A stretch of DNA of 64,000 bases from Prorocentrum cordatum (GCA_963575745.1 CAUYUJ010021669.1:1-64000), one strand, 5' to 3'; shown: positions 51,001 to 61,664, numbered from the stretch's first letter. The notes: generated from the letters alone by a model not told the origin. Made by a program: numbers and translations.

Positions 51001-51238
51001 AGTCGGGCCTGTCCCCCTGCAGGGGAATTTTGAATGAAAAATCAAAAAACAAACTCTAAATACTCGGAGATGTTTTTTTATATCTTCCCCCGACTATTTT
51101 TTGACTATCTTTGAATATTCCTCCTGCCTTCAGAAGTCTTTCTGAAGGCAGGAGGAAGTCTTTCCTGCCTTCAGAAGTCTTTCCTGCCTTCAGAAGTCTT
51201 TTGAATATTCCTCCTGCCTAGAGGGACAGGCCCGACTT
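51001..51238 (+). mobile_element. GTCGGGCCTGTCC TIR element, 238 bp
   Basis: AGTCGGGCCTGTCCCCCTGC-AGGGG at left; complement of the right end AAGTCGGGCCTGTCCCTCTA-GGCAGGAGG. The interior starts like the 151-bp element, then carries tandem TTTCCTGCCTTCAGAAGTC copies (51,120-51,205). The segment between the two elements (50,805-51,000) is ordinary GC-rich sequence. Confidence 0.8.
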
Positions 51239-51960
51239 AACGCCTTTCAGAAGTCGCATCTGGGACGCAAGAAGAAATCCCCCCGAAGGTTCTGGTGGCT
51301 TTTTCCCTGCCGCCGCCTTCCCGACGCCTGACGGGGGGCGCTTGCTCCACCTTGGGAGCACTTTGGAAACTTCCCAGGGCTTCTCTTCGGCCTCCTGGAG
51401 GGCTCTTGCGGCCCTCCGGGTTTCGGGGCCGTCTGGGGCTGTCCTGTGCGCCTCTGGGGCACTCTTGGGAACGTCTTTGGACCGTCTGGGGCCGTCTGTG
51501 ACTCTCATAGGGCTGTCTTGGCTGCCTTTTTGGCCGTCATGGGCGCCTCAGGAGCCGTTCTGGGGTCGTCTTGGGTTGTCTTGGGGCCCTCATAAGGGGG
51601 CCTCCTGAGGCGTCGTGAGGCGATCTTGGGGTCCTGAATAGCCGTCTTGGACGCTTGGAAGACGAAACGCACGGGAACTGCCGAAATTTACGTTTTCACC
51701 AGGGATTGGGACGATGTGTCCTTGTTCGGGCTCTCTTGGGGCTCGTCTTGGAGCCCACTTGGAGTGTTTGGGGGCCTCTGGACCGTTTGGAGGCTATCTT
51801 GGGCGTCTTCGAGCGTCTTGGACCGTCTCGGAGGGCTCTCTTGGACTGTCTTGGGCCCTCTTGGGGGGCCTCCGGAAGCGTCTCGGAGCGAGCTTGGACC
51901 CTCTCAACACCTCCCAGGGTCTCCTGGGGCTCGCAGGGGCCGCCAGGGCGCTTCCCCGGG
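51239..51960 (+). repeat. G-rich block with type-II core
   Basis: CTTGGG-family repeats from 51,340. Core GAAATTTACGTTTTCACCAG-GGATTGGGACGATG near 51,685, a relative of those at 31.8 and 32.2 kb. Confidence 0.65.
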
Positions 51961-51961
51961 C

Positions 51962-52034
51962 CCCGCCTTCTTCGCACGCGCGGAGCCCTGCAGTGTAGTA
52001 GAGACAAGTGTGAACCCGTGGAAAATCCACGGCC
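51962..52034 (-). pseudogene. Degenerate PPR fragment with perfect hairpin
   Basis: Hairpin CCGTGGA-TTT-TCCACGG (52,016-52,032), GTTCACACTTG, then CTACTACACTGCAGGGCTCC-GCGCGTGCGAAGAAGG, a frameshifted relative of the PPR repeat start. Confidence 0.45.
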
Positions 52035-52204
52035 AGCAGGTCAAGGTCTACTGGGAGGTTTTCGTCGGAAGGATCAAGGAGGATTGAGCCCCATCTGGAA
52101 GCTGTTACGCCGGAGTGGGCCTCGGACTGAGCAGGATTAAGCGGGATTATGCCAGATTGAGCGGGATTCGGCCAGGTAAAGCGGGATTTCGGACCGGGGC
52201 TAAA

Positions 52205-52285
52205 TCAGCCTTTGACCTCCAAGGAGTTGCATCCGAAAATGTGTAGCAGAGACTGTAGTGTGAACCCTTGGAACACCCACGGCTG
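52205..52285 (-). pseudogene. Remnant of hairpin plus PPR start (weak)
   Basis: CCGTGGGTGTTCCAAGGGTT-CACACTACAG and a short CTGCTACAC tail resemble the module at 52.0 kb, with mismatches in the hairpin. The next 200 bases are unassigned GC-rich sequence. Confidence 0.3.
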
Positions 52286-52489
52286 GCGGGTCGAGGCGTC
52301 GGGGCCGAACGCACACGCGTCGCCGACGCCCGCGGGCTTGCTCGGGGGCTTGCTGCAGGCCCTGGGCTCTGGGGCGGGTGGCTGCCTTCGGGTGTCTCGG
52401 GCGGGTCCGGGCCATTTCGGAGTGGTCCCTGGAGGGTCCTTGTGGCATTCAAGGCTTCCCGCAGTCCAGTCTCGCTGCAGCCTCTTGCA

Positions 52490-52595
52490 GGAGGAGGCGG
52501 AGGAGGAGGAGGAGGAGGAGGAGGAGGAGGAGGAGGAGGAGGAAGAGGAGGAGAAGGAGGAGGAGGAGGAGGAGGAGGAGGAGGAGGAGGAGAGC
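52490..52595 (+). repeat. GGA microsatellite
   Basis: GGA run with a GAAGAGGAGGAGAAG interruption. Confidence 0.9.
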
Positions 52596-52659
52596 AGTAC
52601 CGGAAATGGGAGGAGCGCAGGCTCCCAGGGGAGGAAGCCGAGGAAGAGAACATATAAGA

Positions 52660-53040
52660 AGGCCCCTTGGCCACCCCTAGTTCGAAGGGGGCGTGTAGGA
52701 GGAAGAGACCAGTTCATAGAGAGGGAGGTCTAAGCTCGCAGACGAGGAAGCCAGGATAGAGAAGAAAGAAGAAGGCTCCCCCTGTCACCCCTAATCGCTT
52801 GGGGAGGTGGGGCCGAGACGTGCTGGGGTGTGCGAGGGGCAGAGGAGGAGTGAGGCGCATGAGAGCGAGTGGGAGGCCAAGGAAGACAGTACATAGCACT
52901 GGAGCAAGGGCGGTCTTCGGATTCGTTTGAAGGCCCTCGGAGACAGCAAAAGGTGCGGGTGCTGATGCAGGGGCTCCGAGGTGTCTACATGTCCCCTTTG
53001 CCACCCCGAATCGGCTGTGTGGGGACTCCTGAGTGGCTGG
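52660..53040 (+). repeat. Three spaced CCACCCCTAATCG motifs
   Basis: CCTTGGCCACCCCTAGTTCG (52,664), CCCCTGTCACCCCTAATCGC (52,777) and CCCTTTGCCACCCCGAATCG (52,993), each near GGGG-GTGTG. Also at 27,877. Spacing is irregular; function unknown. Confidence 0.45.
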
Positions 53041-54250
53041 AGCTTGGAGCAAGGGGCGCCGAGGAGGAGAAGGGAGGAGGAGGAGGAGGAGGAGCGAGAG
53101 AAGAGAGCTCAACGGGGAGAGGAGGCTCGTTGTGCCTGATGGGTGTAAGAGGATGTGTTGAAGACTGCTGGGGAGGCACAAGGGCGGAAGGCTCTCAAGA
53201 GAGCTCTGTCGGAATTGTTCGGAGTATCTCGGGAGGGTCTGGGGCGGCTCGGGGTGATCAGGGGCTTCGTTCGGGGTCCGCGGCTTTCACTGGGGCTTCT
53301 GGGGTCCCAGAGTCGGCGAAAGGGTGCCATGGCTGAGGGCGCTCTGCCGAAAGCTCCTTGGCAAGCGTCGGAGTCTCTTGGGAGACCCTGGGGCATCGGA
53401 GTGGTCCTGGGAAGGAGTGGTCCTGGGAGGGTTCTTGGCCCATTGGGAGCTGCAGGAGGCGCGTCGTCTGGTATATCTTCGGACCCTCTTGGAGGCATCT
53501 GGAGACTCTGGGGCGTCTCTGTGGCCAGATTGGAGCGCTCTTGGGCCGTCGTGGGGTCTTGCAGGGACGTCCAGGGGCCAACCTTGGAGGGCTGTTGATG
53601 TTGAGTCTTGGGACGTTTGTGTGCTATGTTGGATAGTTTGGGCCGTTTGGGAGCCCGCTTTGAGCCTTTTTTGGCAGCTCTTGAGGCCTTCTTGGGCCAT
53701 GTGGGGGATCTCCTGAGCGTCTCGAGGGCCTCTCAAACTGTCCTGACGCGATGTTGGCGGTCTCGGGCCGTCTTGGAGCCCGCTTTCGGACCTGTTGGGC
53801 AGCTCGTTGGGCCCACTTGGGGCTGTTTTGGGGGGCCACTGGGGGCTCTCAGAGGTTGTCTTGGGCTTCTCTTGGGCAATGTTCGGGCCCTCTGGGGACG
53901 TGTTGGGGCACTTGGCAAGGCCTCGCGGGACGTCGTGGGGCAATCTAAGATGGCCCTGGAGCCATCTGGGGCCGAAATGGCGAGAACATGGAACACCTTC
54001 ACAAACCCAAGGAACATCTGTGATTTGGACCTCGGGACCGACATCGGGATCTGGTTCGGCCGTTTTCGGAGGCACCTGGCTTGTCGTCGGGCCGTCTTGG
54101 GCTGTCATGGGGCTCCGTTCGGATTCTCTTGGGCCCTCCTCGCGCGCTTCGGAGCGTCTCAGAGCTGTCTTTGGGCTGTCAGAGGACGTCCTGGGGCCAC
54201 CTGGGGGCCCTCTGGAACCGTCAGAGGGCGCTGGGGCGCTTCGGGCGCTC
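53041..54250 (+). other. G-rich sequence, no gene recognised
   Basis: GGA-rich at 53,070-53,100. From about 53,400 it is degenerate CTTGGG-family sequence with a core variant near 53,965-54,045 (GGCGAGAACATGGAACACCT). Open frames are G/C-rich low complexity. Confidence 0.5.
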
Positions 54251-54310
54251 GGGGGCAGCTTCTTCACGTCCTACCCTTGTCGCACTCGCAGCGCCTGGAA
54301 TTGCAGTACA

Positions 54311-54524
54311 AATGACGTCGGGCTTCAACTTCGCCTCCCACATCTCGCTCAGCAGCGCCAGCGCCCGCTGCCACTGCTCGCCCTTCCCGCACGCGCTGAT
54401 CCCAGCGTTGTAGTGGTTTGGGACGAGCTTCACACCTAAATGAATTCCTTCGCGGAGCAACGACAATGCTGCGCTCCATTGTCTTGTCCGACCGCAATTA
54501 TTGATCGAAGCTTCGTAGGAACGA
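54311..54524 (-). CDS. PPR exon, two repeats (one divergent)
   Basis: The first repeat, SYEASINNCGRTRQWSAALS...LGVKLVPN, is divergent from the window consensus and so resembles a true single gene rather than an amplified copy. The second, HYNAGISACGKGEQWQRALA...MWEAKLKPDVI, is typical. Spacing is 35 residues. The open frame extends upstream to 54,811 (IASRLKPYRPCCSLELQLDW), which may be intron or an unrecognised leader. An acceptor AAAGCAG lies at 54,525. After KPDVI a shifted trace of another repeat (GCGAGTGCGACAAGGG) reaches 54,270. Confidence 0.65.
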
Positions 54525-54839
54525 CTGCTTTGTCGAGACCCTAGACCGATGTCCAGCATCCGAAAAAAGGAATCCAGAAAGACACGGCACCGCGGCTGGT
54601 TGAGCCCGAAAGGGTCTTGAGACGAAATCCGCCGACCCTGTGTCGGCGTGTGGAAGAGGCTGTTCGGTTCTTCTCTGTTCCCTCGTCCGACGTTGCTGAA
54701 GCGTGCTGTGTGCCGGCTCCAATCAAGCTGTAGCTCGAGTGAACAACAAGGTCGATATGGCTTGAGCCGCGAAGCGATAGCCACCTGGGGACCCTCCTGG
54801 CGACTTTCCATGGAAGAACAGCGCAGAGTCTCGCAGTCC

Positions 54840-54888
54840 TCTTTCTCCTCCTCCTCCTCCTCCTCATCATCATCATCAGCAGCATCAC

Positions 54889-54964
<76 letters not shown>

Positions 54965-54965
54965 G

Positions 54966-55045
<80 letters not shown>

Positions 55046-55164
55046 ATCATCATCATCATCATCATCATTATCATCATCATCAGCATCAGCATCAGCATCA
55101 GCATCAGCATCAGCAGCATCCTCATCCGTATCAGTATCATCATCACCATCACCATCACCATCAC

Positions 55165-55196
<32 letters not shown>

Positions 55197-55352
55197 GCAT
55201 CATCATCATCATCATCATCATCATCAGTAAAAACATCAGCATCAACATCAACATCAACATCAGCATCATCATCATCATCAGCATCATCATCAGCATCAGC
55301 ATCAGCATCATCATCATCAGCATCATCATCATCATCATCTTCATCCTCCTCC
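54840..55352 (+). repeat. ATC microsatellite
   Basis: 510 bases of ATC triplets with AGC and AAC variants (hexamer ATCAGC sections). Poly-Ser and poly-Met frames are artefacts. Confidence 0.95.
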
Positions 55353-55414
55353 TCTTTTTGACTCCGCGAGATGCGCCGCAGTCGCTAACCATCGAGGGCG
55401 CCAAAGGGGGCGGC

Positions 55415-55490
55415 TCCTCCTCCTCCTCCTCCTCCTCCTCCTCCTCCTCCTCCTCCTCCTCCTCCTCCTCCTCCTCCTCCTCCTCCTCTT
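55415..55490 (+). repeat. TCC microsatellite
   Basis: Perfect TCC run; a further TCC/TCG section lies at 55,540-55,590. Confidence 0.9.
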
Positions 55491-55599
55491 ACTCCTCCGC
55501 CAACATTCCCTCCTTCTCCTAATGATCCTCTTCATTCTGCTCCTCCTCTTCCTCTTCCTCGTCCTCGTCCTCGTCCTCCTCCTCCTGCGATCCTGGTGA

Positions 55600-57300
55600 G
55601 CGTTCCCGCGCCCAATACGCGGTCGGCCTTGCTGAGCATGATGTCCCCGGACACGTACATGACCCTCTCCTGTCGGGAAGCCGAGCAAGAGGCAGCGCAG
55701 GAGCAGGGATGGGGAGGGGCAGGGGGGGCAGGGTGGGAGAGGAAGGGGCCGAGGGGATAGGGGCACGGGGAGGGGCAGAAGGGGCAGGAATGGGGAGGGG
55801 GCAGGGGGGGGCAGAGGGGGGGCGCGTAGGAAGGGGCCCGAGGGGGATGGGAAGAGGACGCAAAAGGCGATGGGCGGGGGCGCAGGGGGGGGGGGGGGGA
55901 GGCGCAGGCCGTCGGGGAAGCAGCAGGAACGGCAGGACGACCAACGGCAGGGTGGGAGGACGAGGAGGGCGACGGTGGGACGAGGAGGAGGACCCAGAGC
56001 TTCGCGCCCCGCCGATGGGGCGCCGTGACCTCGCGGCCCACATAAAACGGAACCTTAGCGGCAGAGAGTTGGGGAGAACACCCTGGTCGGTCCTCTAGCT
56101 CTCGCATTTTCCACGGATGGCCCCCGACGGGCTGCGCCCAGCGCTGCGCGCGCGGCGCCCCCCCCACCCCCTGCGCGACGGCGCCCGCCCTGAAGGGGGG
56201 CGCGCGCAGGGCCGGGTTGCCGGCGAGGGCGCCCGGCGCCCAGAGCCGCCGCAGGGGCGGGGAGGGGGCGCTCTCCGCCGCCAGGCTGCGCAGGCCCCGA
56301 CCTGCCCGCACTTCGCCACCTGCGGGCGGCCCAGTCCGCGCCGCCCGGCCCGCGGTCCGATGAGGGGTGGGGGGCGCCGACGTGCGCCTGGGCGAGCACT
56401 TGCGATGGCGCCTCGCGCCCGTCGGCCCCCGCCGCCCAGCGGGCCCCGCGACCTATTGCAAACCCATGCCCGCGCGCGCCCCAGCCCAGTCGCCCAAAAG
56501 ATTTCCCGCGCCAGGGCGTTGCGCTCGGGGGGCCAGGGGGGGCCGAGCAGAGGCGGCGCCGTTGCCAGGGCCGGCTCTGCGCCGACCCTGTTCGACCGCG
56601 CTCGAAACCTTGCGCGCGGGCGAATTTTCTAACTCCTGCCGCTCGGCCGCGCGCGGCCCGCCCGGGGCCGCCGAGCGCGCCAGCTGGGGCGAGCCGCAGC
56701 TCCCGCGGTGCCCGGCCCAGGCTTGCGCATCGCGGCGGCCTGGCGCCGTTCCTCTGCGCTGGCGATGGCCACCCTGCAATGCCCGATGGTCGCGTCGCTC
56801 TTCGCCAAGAGCGCGGGCGCGCGGCGCTGCGCGGCTGCCGGACCGCGGCTGCCGGCCCCCTCGAGCAATCAAGGCCGTCGCAGTGCGCCCGGCAGTTTCG
56901 GGCGGCGCGCGGGGCCGCGCCGCCTTGCGGAGGGCGACGGTCGCGGCTCTGCGGCCGCCGGCGCGAGGCTGGACGGCGGGAAAGGGCAGCCGCTGCAGGT
57001 CTGCGTGGAAATGCGGGACCGCGGCCGCTGCGCCGGCCCGCCTGGCGCGGGCCCAGCCCAGGGCGATCTGCGCGCCGTCCTCGTCGGAAGAGATGGCGCC
57101 GAGCAGCGCGGCGATAGTTGCCGCGCGCGCTGCCGTCGGGCGCAGCCCGGCGCGCGCGGCGCGGCGATGGTCGTCGCGCGCCCAGTCCTTTTACGCCGAT
57201 GCGACTGCCGTGGCCCGCGTGTCGGCGTCCATGTGCTTGGGAGGGCGCTTGGAAGCGGGGCTCGGCCGCTCGGCGGCGGTGGCGCTGCGCAAGGGCCCCT
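55600..57300 (-). other. Very GC-rich region downstream of the RT remnant
   Basis: 55,690-55,910 has polyG runs (GGGGAGGGGCAGGGGGGG). 56,100-57,300 is extremely GC-rich, and every frame is open for hundreds of codons, including 440 on plus and 545 on minus. None shows a domain: all are Arg/Ala/Pro/Gly strings. It may hold the rest of the retroelement, but I cannot identify an integrase or recombinase. Confidence 0.4.
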
Positions 57301-57339
57301 GCGTCGGCCTGCTCGCCCGGCTCGCCGGGGCTGGGAACC

Positions 57340-58930
57340 GGCGGGGTCGCTCCCCGACGCGACGCGGTCGAGCCGGACCTGCGCGCCGAAGGCGCGCAGT
57401 AGTAGGAGCCAGATTGCGCCGACGATGGCCGCGCCGTCGTCGTCGCCGGCTGCGCGGCGCCGCAGCGGGCGCTCTCCAGGGCGCGAGCGTTGCCCTCGAA
57501 CAGGACCGCAGTCGAGCTCCGCGCACTGCCTCTGGGCACGGCAGAAGCGAGACGAGGGCGGCGCGCAGCTCGGCCCGGGCGCTCCGCTGCCTCTCGCCGA
57601 TATCTCGAGCAATTCTGCGCAGGCAGAGGCGCGGCGGGCTGTGCGTCGAGAAACTGCGACCGCCGCTCTTTGGGGATAGCGGCATGCTCCAACGCTGATG
57701 CCGCGCCCTAGGGTCCGTCGACCCATCCGAGGACGACTGGGAGGCCCGCGTCGCGGACGCGCACGCGGCGCAGCTGGCACCGCAGCGCTGGTTTCCACCA
57801 TGGCTGCGCGCGCTCCGCGGCCATGCCAGCCCCAGGCACGCGCGGGCGAGGGAGAGGTGCAGGCGCGGCCTGCGCGGCCGATCATCGACCGCCCAGCCTG
57901 GCAACGCCGCGCTTGCTCAGGCGTCGCGCACGCAGGGCGGCGCCCACGTTGTCGGACAAGGCGGCGCGGCTTGGCGATGAAGCGCAAGCCCGCCCAGCGG
58001 GGAGTGGAGAAGACGTCCGCTCCGAGAATGCCCAGCACGGCCGCCAGACCGTGCATGTGCCTTGCCCCCCTTCAGCGGGATGCCGAACACGGAATGCAGC
58101 TCCTGGAACGCCCACTCGTGCTGGGCGGCCCATCTGTCAGGCAAGGCGCGGTGGAAGTCGTCAACGCGCGCGTTCTGCGGCGCGCTGAAGATGCCGCGTA
58201 GGGGGCAGGTCGCACTGGCGGCGTCGCGCGCGTGCCTCCACGCGGCCTCGAAGGCGCCAAAAGGCAGGGCCTGGCGCGCGCAGGCCCGGAATCCGCCCAC
58301 GCGCCTGGCGCCGTTGTCCCAGAGCAGGCAGACCGGCACCGGAACGTCGTCGTGGTGCACCGGTCATTGGCGGCATGCCTGGGCGCAGTCCCTCTTCGCG
58401 ATGGGCGGCGCGCGACCTCCGCCCCAGTGGCGGAAAGTCTCGGCGATGGAAGGAACGGCGTCGAGACGGCGTCGAGGAGCGAGGCCAGGCTGGCCACGCG
58501 CATGCACTCCTGGGTGGCCGTAGCAGGATGAAGCTGCTCGCCGTCGCGTAGTCGACGGGGCGCTCTCTGTAGGAGGTGGCGGTGCGGTCCTGGGCGCGGG
58601 GGAAACGGCGCATCGGTAGCCGACGGACGAAGGGCACCGTGGAACTCACGCGCCCGTCGGGGTCGATCCACCTCTTGCGGGGCATCCAATTTGCCAGCCG
58701 CGCTCCTCCTGCGTGACGCGGAGCGCTTCGGCCATGTCCGGTTTGCGCTTAGTGTTCTGGGGCATCTCTAGCAGCGTGGCGCCCTTGCTGCCGAGCGCGT
58801 GCTGGAGTGCGCGGTCTGGCGCAGCGGCGCCTGGTAGGTCGGCGCCCTCGGTGCTCTTAGACAGCTGCGCGTCCAGCGAGACACCCCCCGCGCGGAAACC
58901 CGCCCTGATGTCGGCGACGGCGTCGCTGTC
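57340..58930 (-). pseudogene. Reverse transcriptase / RNase H pseudogene (retroelement pol)
   Basis: Read on the minus strand with frame changes. Upstream leader MPQNTKRKPDMAEALRVTQE then ERGWQIG (58,690-58,930); RFPRAQ...RERPVDY; DCAQACRQ-stop-PVHHDDVPV (58,348-58,392), where TGA at 58,364-58,366 stands where RT relatives have Trp; LPFGAFEAAW; PQNARVDDFHRALP (VDD palm motif, about 58,145-58,188); FQELHSVFGIPLKGGKA; then in another frame AAVLGILGADVFSTPRW...FIAKPRRL (57,957-58,042), the typical LG-x-x...P-R segment; AALRARRLSKRGVARLGG (thumb/connection). RNase H-like pieces: ARAELRAALVSLLPCPEAVRG, AVLFEGNARALESA and, near the end, GAQVRLDRVASGSDPA (for WVPSxxNPAD). At least four frame changes and one stop: a dead copy. 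Order RT then RNase H fits LTR or DIRS-like elements; which cannot be decided. Confidence 0.7.
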
Positions 58931-58942
58931 TTCGCGTCCGGG

Positions 58943-59046
58943 GGCCAGGGTTAGGTCGGGCGTGTCCCCCTACGGGCGGATTTGGAGCGACAAATAAAAC
59001 TAATGCGCAACAAAAACGTCTACATGGTCAAAAGCTATGCAACAAA
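58943..59046 (+). mobile_element. GTCGGGC TIR-family left end, cut by element E2
   Basis: GGTCGGGCGTGTCCCCCTAC-GGGCGGATTTGGAGCGACA resembles the left ends at 50.65 and 51.0 kb. The interior (AACTAATGCGCAACAAAAAC) ends at 59,046 where E2 is inserted. The right end was not found. Confidence 0.45.
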
Positions 59047-61298
59047 TTATCCCGGCAAAGCAACCTAACAGCGATGTGTAGGAGCATATCTGAAAGCATT
59101 CCCCTTAAGATTCAGATGAGAATCCAGTTGTAGAATTCTGCTGTTCTCGCACTCGTAGTCGCATTCGCGATGACAGTCGCAGTGGCAACGGCAGTCGCAT
59201 CAAAGCCTCAGCCTCAGCCTGCCTCAGCCTCAGCCTCAGCCTGCCTCAGCCTCAGTCTGCCGTCGGCCTCGGCCTCAGCCTGCTTCAGCCTCAGCATCAG
59301 TCTGCCTTCAGCCTCGGCCTCAGCCTCAGCCTGCCTCAGCCTCACCCTGCCTCAGCCTCAGCCTCAGACTGCCTCAGCATCAGCCTGCCTCAGCCTCAGC
59401 CTCAGCCTGCCTCTGCCTCAGCCTCAGCCTGCTTCAGCCTCAGCCTCAGTCTGCCGTCGGCCTCGGCCTCAGCGTCAGCCTGCCTCAGCCTCAGCATGCC
59501 TCAGCCTCAGCCTCAGCCTGCTTCAGCCTCAGCCTCAGTGTGCCTGCAGCCTCGGGCTCAGCCTCAGCCTGCCTCAGCCTCAGCCTGCATCAGCCTCAGC
59601 CTGCCTCAGCCTCAGCCTGCCTCAGCCTCAGCCTCAGCCTCAGCCTCAGCCTGCCTCAGCCTCAGCCTCAGCCTGCTTCAGCCTCAGCCTCAGTCTGCCT
59701 TCAGCCTCGGCCTCAGCCTCAGCCTGCCTCAGCCTCAGCCCTGCAGCCTCAGCCTCAGCCTCAGCCTGCCTCAGCTCAGCCTGCTTCAGCCTCAGCCTCA
59801 GCCTCAGCCTTCAGCCTCAGCCTCAGCGTCTGCCTTCAGCCTCGGCCTCAGCCTCAGCCTGCCTAGCCTCAGCCTTCATGAGCCTCCGCCTCAGCCTCAG
59901 CTGCTTCAGCCTCAACATCAGTCTGCCTTCAGCCTCGGCCTCAGCCTCAGCCTGCCTCAGCCTAACCCTGCATCAGCCTCAGCCTCAGCCTCAGCCTGCC
60001 TCAGCATCAGCCTGCCTCAGCCTCAGCCTCAGCCTGCCTCAGCCTCAGCCTCAGCATGCTTCAGCCTCAGCCTCAGTCTGCCGTCGGCCTCGGCCTCAGC
60101 CTCAGCCTGCCTCAGCCTCAGCCTGCATCAGCCTCAGCCTCAGCCTCAGCCTGCCTCAGCATCAGCTGCCTCAGCCTCAGCCTCAGCCTCAGCCTGCCTC
60201 AGCCTCAGCCTCAGCCTGCTTCAGCCTCAGCCTCAGTCTGCCTTCAGCATCCGAGGGGCCCATGCCATGCTCAGCTCAGCATGCCTCGCAACGCCTCAGC
60301 CGCTTCAGCCTCAGCATCAGTCTGCCTTCAGAATCGGCTCAGCCTCCGCCCTGCCTTAGGGCCTCAGCCTCATGAGCCTCAGGCCTAAAGCCTCAGCATG
60401 CCTCAACCTTCAGCATTTGGCCTCAGCCTCAGCCCAATCCGCCTCAGCCTCAGCCTCAGCCTGCTTCACCCTCAGCCTCAGTCTGCCTTTCAGCCTCGGC
60501 CTCAGCCTCAGCTGCCTCAGCAATCAGCCGGCCTCGCCTCAAGCCTCAGCCTTCAGCCTCAGCCTCAGCCTGCCTAGCCTCAGCCCTCAGTATGCCTTCA
60601 GCCTCGCCTCAAGCCCAGCCTGGTGTTTTACCGCAGCCTCAGCCTGCATCAGCCTCGGCCTCAACCTCAGCCTGCCTCAGCATCAGCCTGCCTCAGCCTC
60701 AGCCTCAGCCTGCCTCAGCCTCAGCCTCAGCCTGCTTCAGCCTCAGCCTCAGTCTGCTTTCAGCCTCGGCCTCAGCCTCAGCCTGCCTCAGCCTCGGCCT
60801 GTCTCAGCCTCAGCATCAGCCTGCCTCGGCATTCAAAATGTGGCCCGGGAATAGAATTCTGGGAACTCAAAAATACACGAAGTGGCCTACAGCTGGCTCC
60901 GGGCATTCAGAATCATGCCCAGGAACGGAGTTCTGTGAACTCGAAGACCACGAAGTGGCCTACAGTTGGCTCCGGGCATTCAAAATGTGGCCGGGGAGTG
61001 GAATTCGGGGAACTCGAAAAGCACGAAGTGGTCTACAGTTGGCTCCGGGCATTCAGAATGTGGCCCGGGAATGGAGTTCTGGGAATTCGAAGACCACGAA
61101 GTGGCCTACAGTTGGCTCCGGGCATTTCAAAATCATGCCCAGGAATGGAGTCCTGGGACCTCGAAGACCACGAAATGTGTAACTGTTTGCTTAAAACGAC
61201 TTCCGCGGGTTCTCCCCGGCACCCACCCAGACCCCCCTGGGGAGTCGAGATGATCTCTTTTGACACTACTAGAAGCCTATCAGTCTTCGCTGTTAGGT
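59047..61298 (-). mobile_element. Minisatellite-bearing mobile element E2 (2,252 bp)
   Basis: Inverted, larger version of E1. It starts TTATCCCGGCAAAGCA-ACCTAACAGCG and ends CGCTGTTAGGT, flanked by AAA on both sides (59,044-59,046 and 61,299-61,301). Arms match E1 (ATTCCCCTTAAGATTCAGAT; CTGTTCTCGCACTCGTAGTC). The CCTCAGCCTCAG minisatellite has grown to about 1.6 kb (59,205-60,833) against 0.33 kb in E1. 73-bp repeats at 60,834-61,185. The Ser/Ala/Gln/Pro frames up to 400 codons are minisatellite translation. Confidence 0.85.
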
Positions 61299-61664
61299 AA
61301 ATCTTTGGGGATGCGGTCGCGATGGTCCGAGAAACGTTTGGCCAACTTGTTTTCGGCCCGTTCTTGTTCGGACGTCCTTTATTTCGCTTCGGTATCCGGC
61401 CGAACTGCTTCACGTGCTCGACGAGCGTTTGCAGAGGACCGCTCAATGCAGCACGCTGAGGAGTAGCGCTGTTCCCTGCCGCAGGCTGAGGAGCACCGCT
61501 GTTCAATGCAGCAGGGTCAGGAGCACCGCCGCCAGACCGAGAACTATCAGCATGTCCTGGCATTAAGGTGCGCAGTAGGCGCTGCGCAGTTCCTTTCCGA
61601 AGGAAATCTTCGAAAGCAGGGCTGTAGCCAAGGCCACGGGGACGATGATGATGATGAAGATGAT
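61299..61664 (+). other. Unassigned sequence after E2
   Basis: Non-repetitive except a GCAGGCTGAGGAGCACCGCTGTTC-like duplication (as GAGGAGYRSCGCTGTTC, 61,458 and 61,490) and a short GATGAT run at 61,642. No gene recognised. Confidence 0.35.

Noticed and set aside
54541-55404. Met-rich 287-codon frame and Ser-rich frame on the other strand
   Set aside because: Pure ATC microsatellite translation.
56055-57698. 545-codon minus and 443-codon plus frames in the GC-rich tract
   Set aside because: At such GC content stops are rare in every frame. Only Arg/Ala/Pro/Gly strings, no domain, and the plus strand is antisense to the RT remnant.
59170-60854. Ser/Ala/Gln/Pro repeat protein of about 400 codons
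   Set aside because: CCTCAG minisatellite inside a mobile element. The second copy (E1) has a different length and no kept frame.
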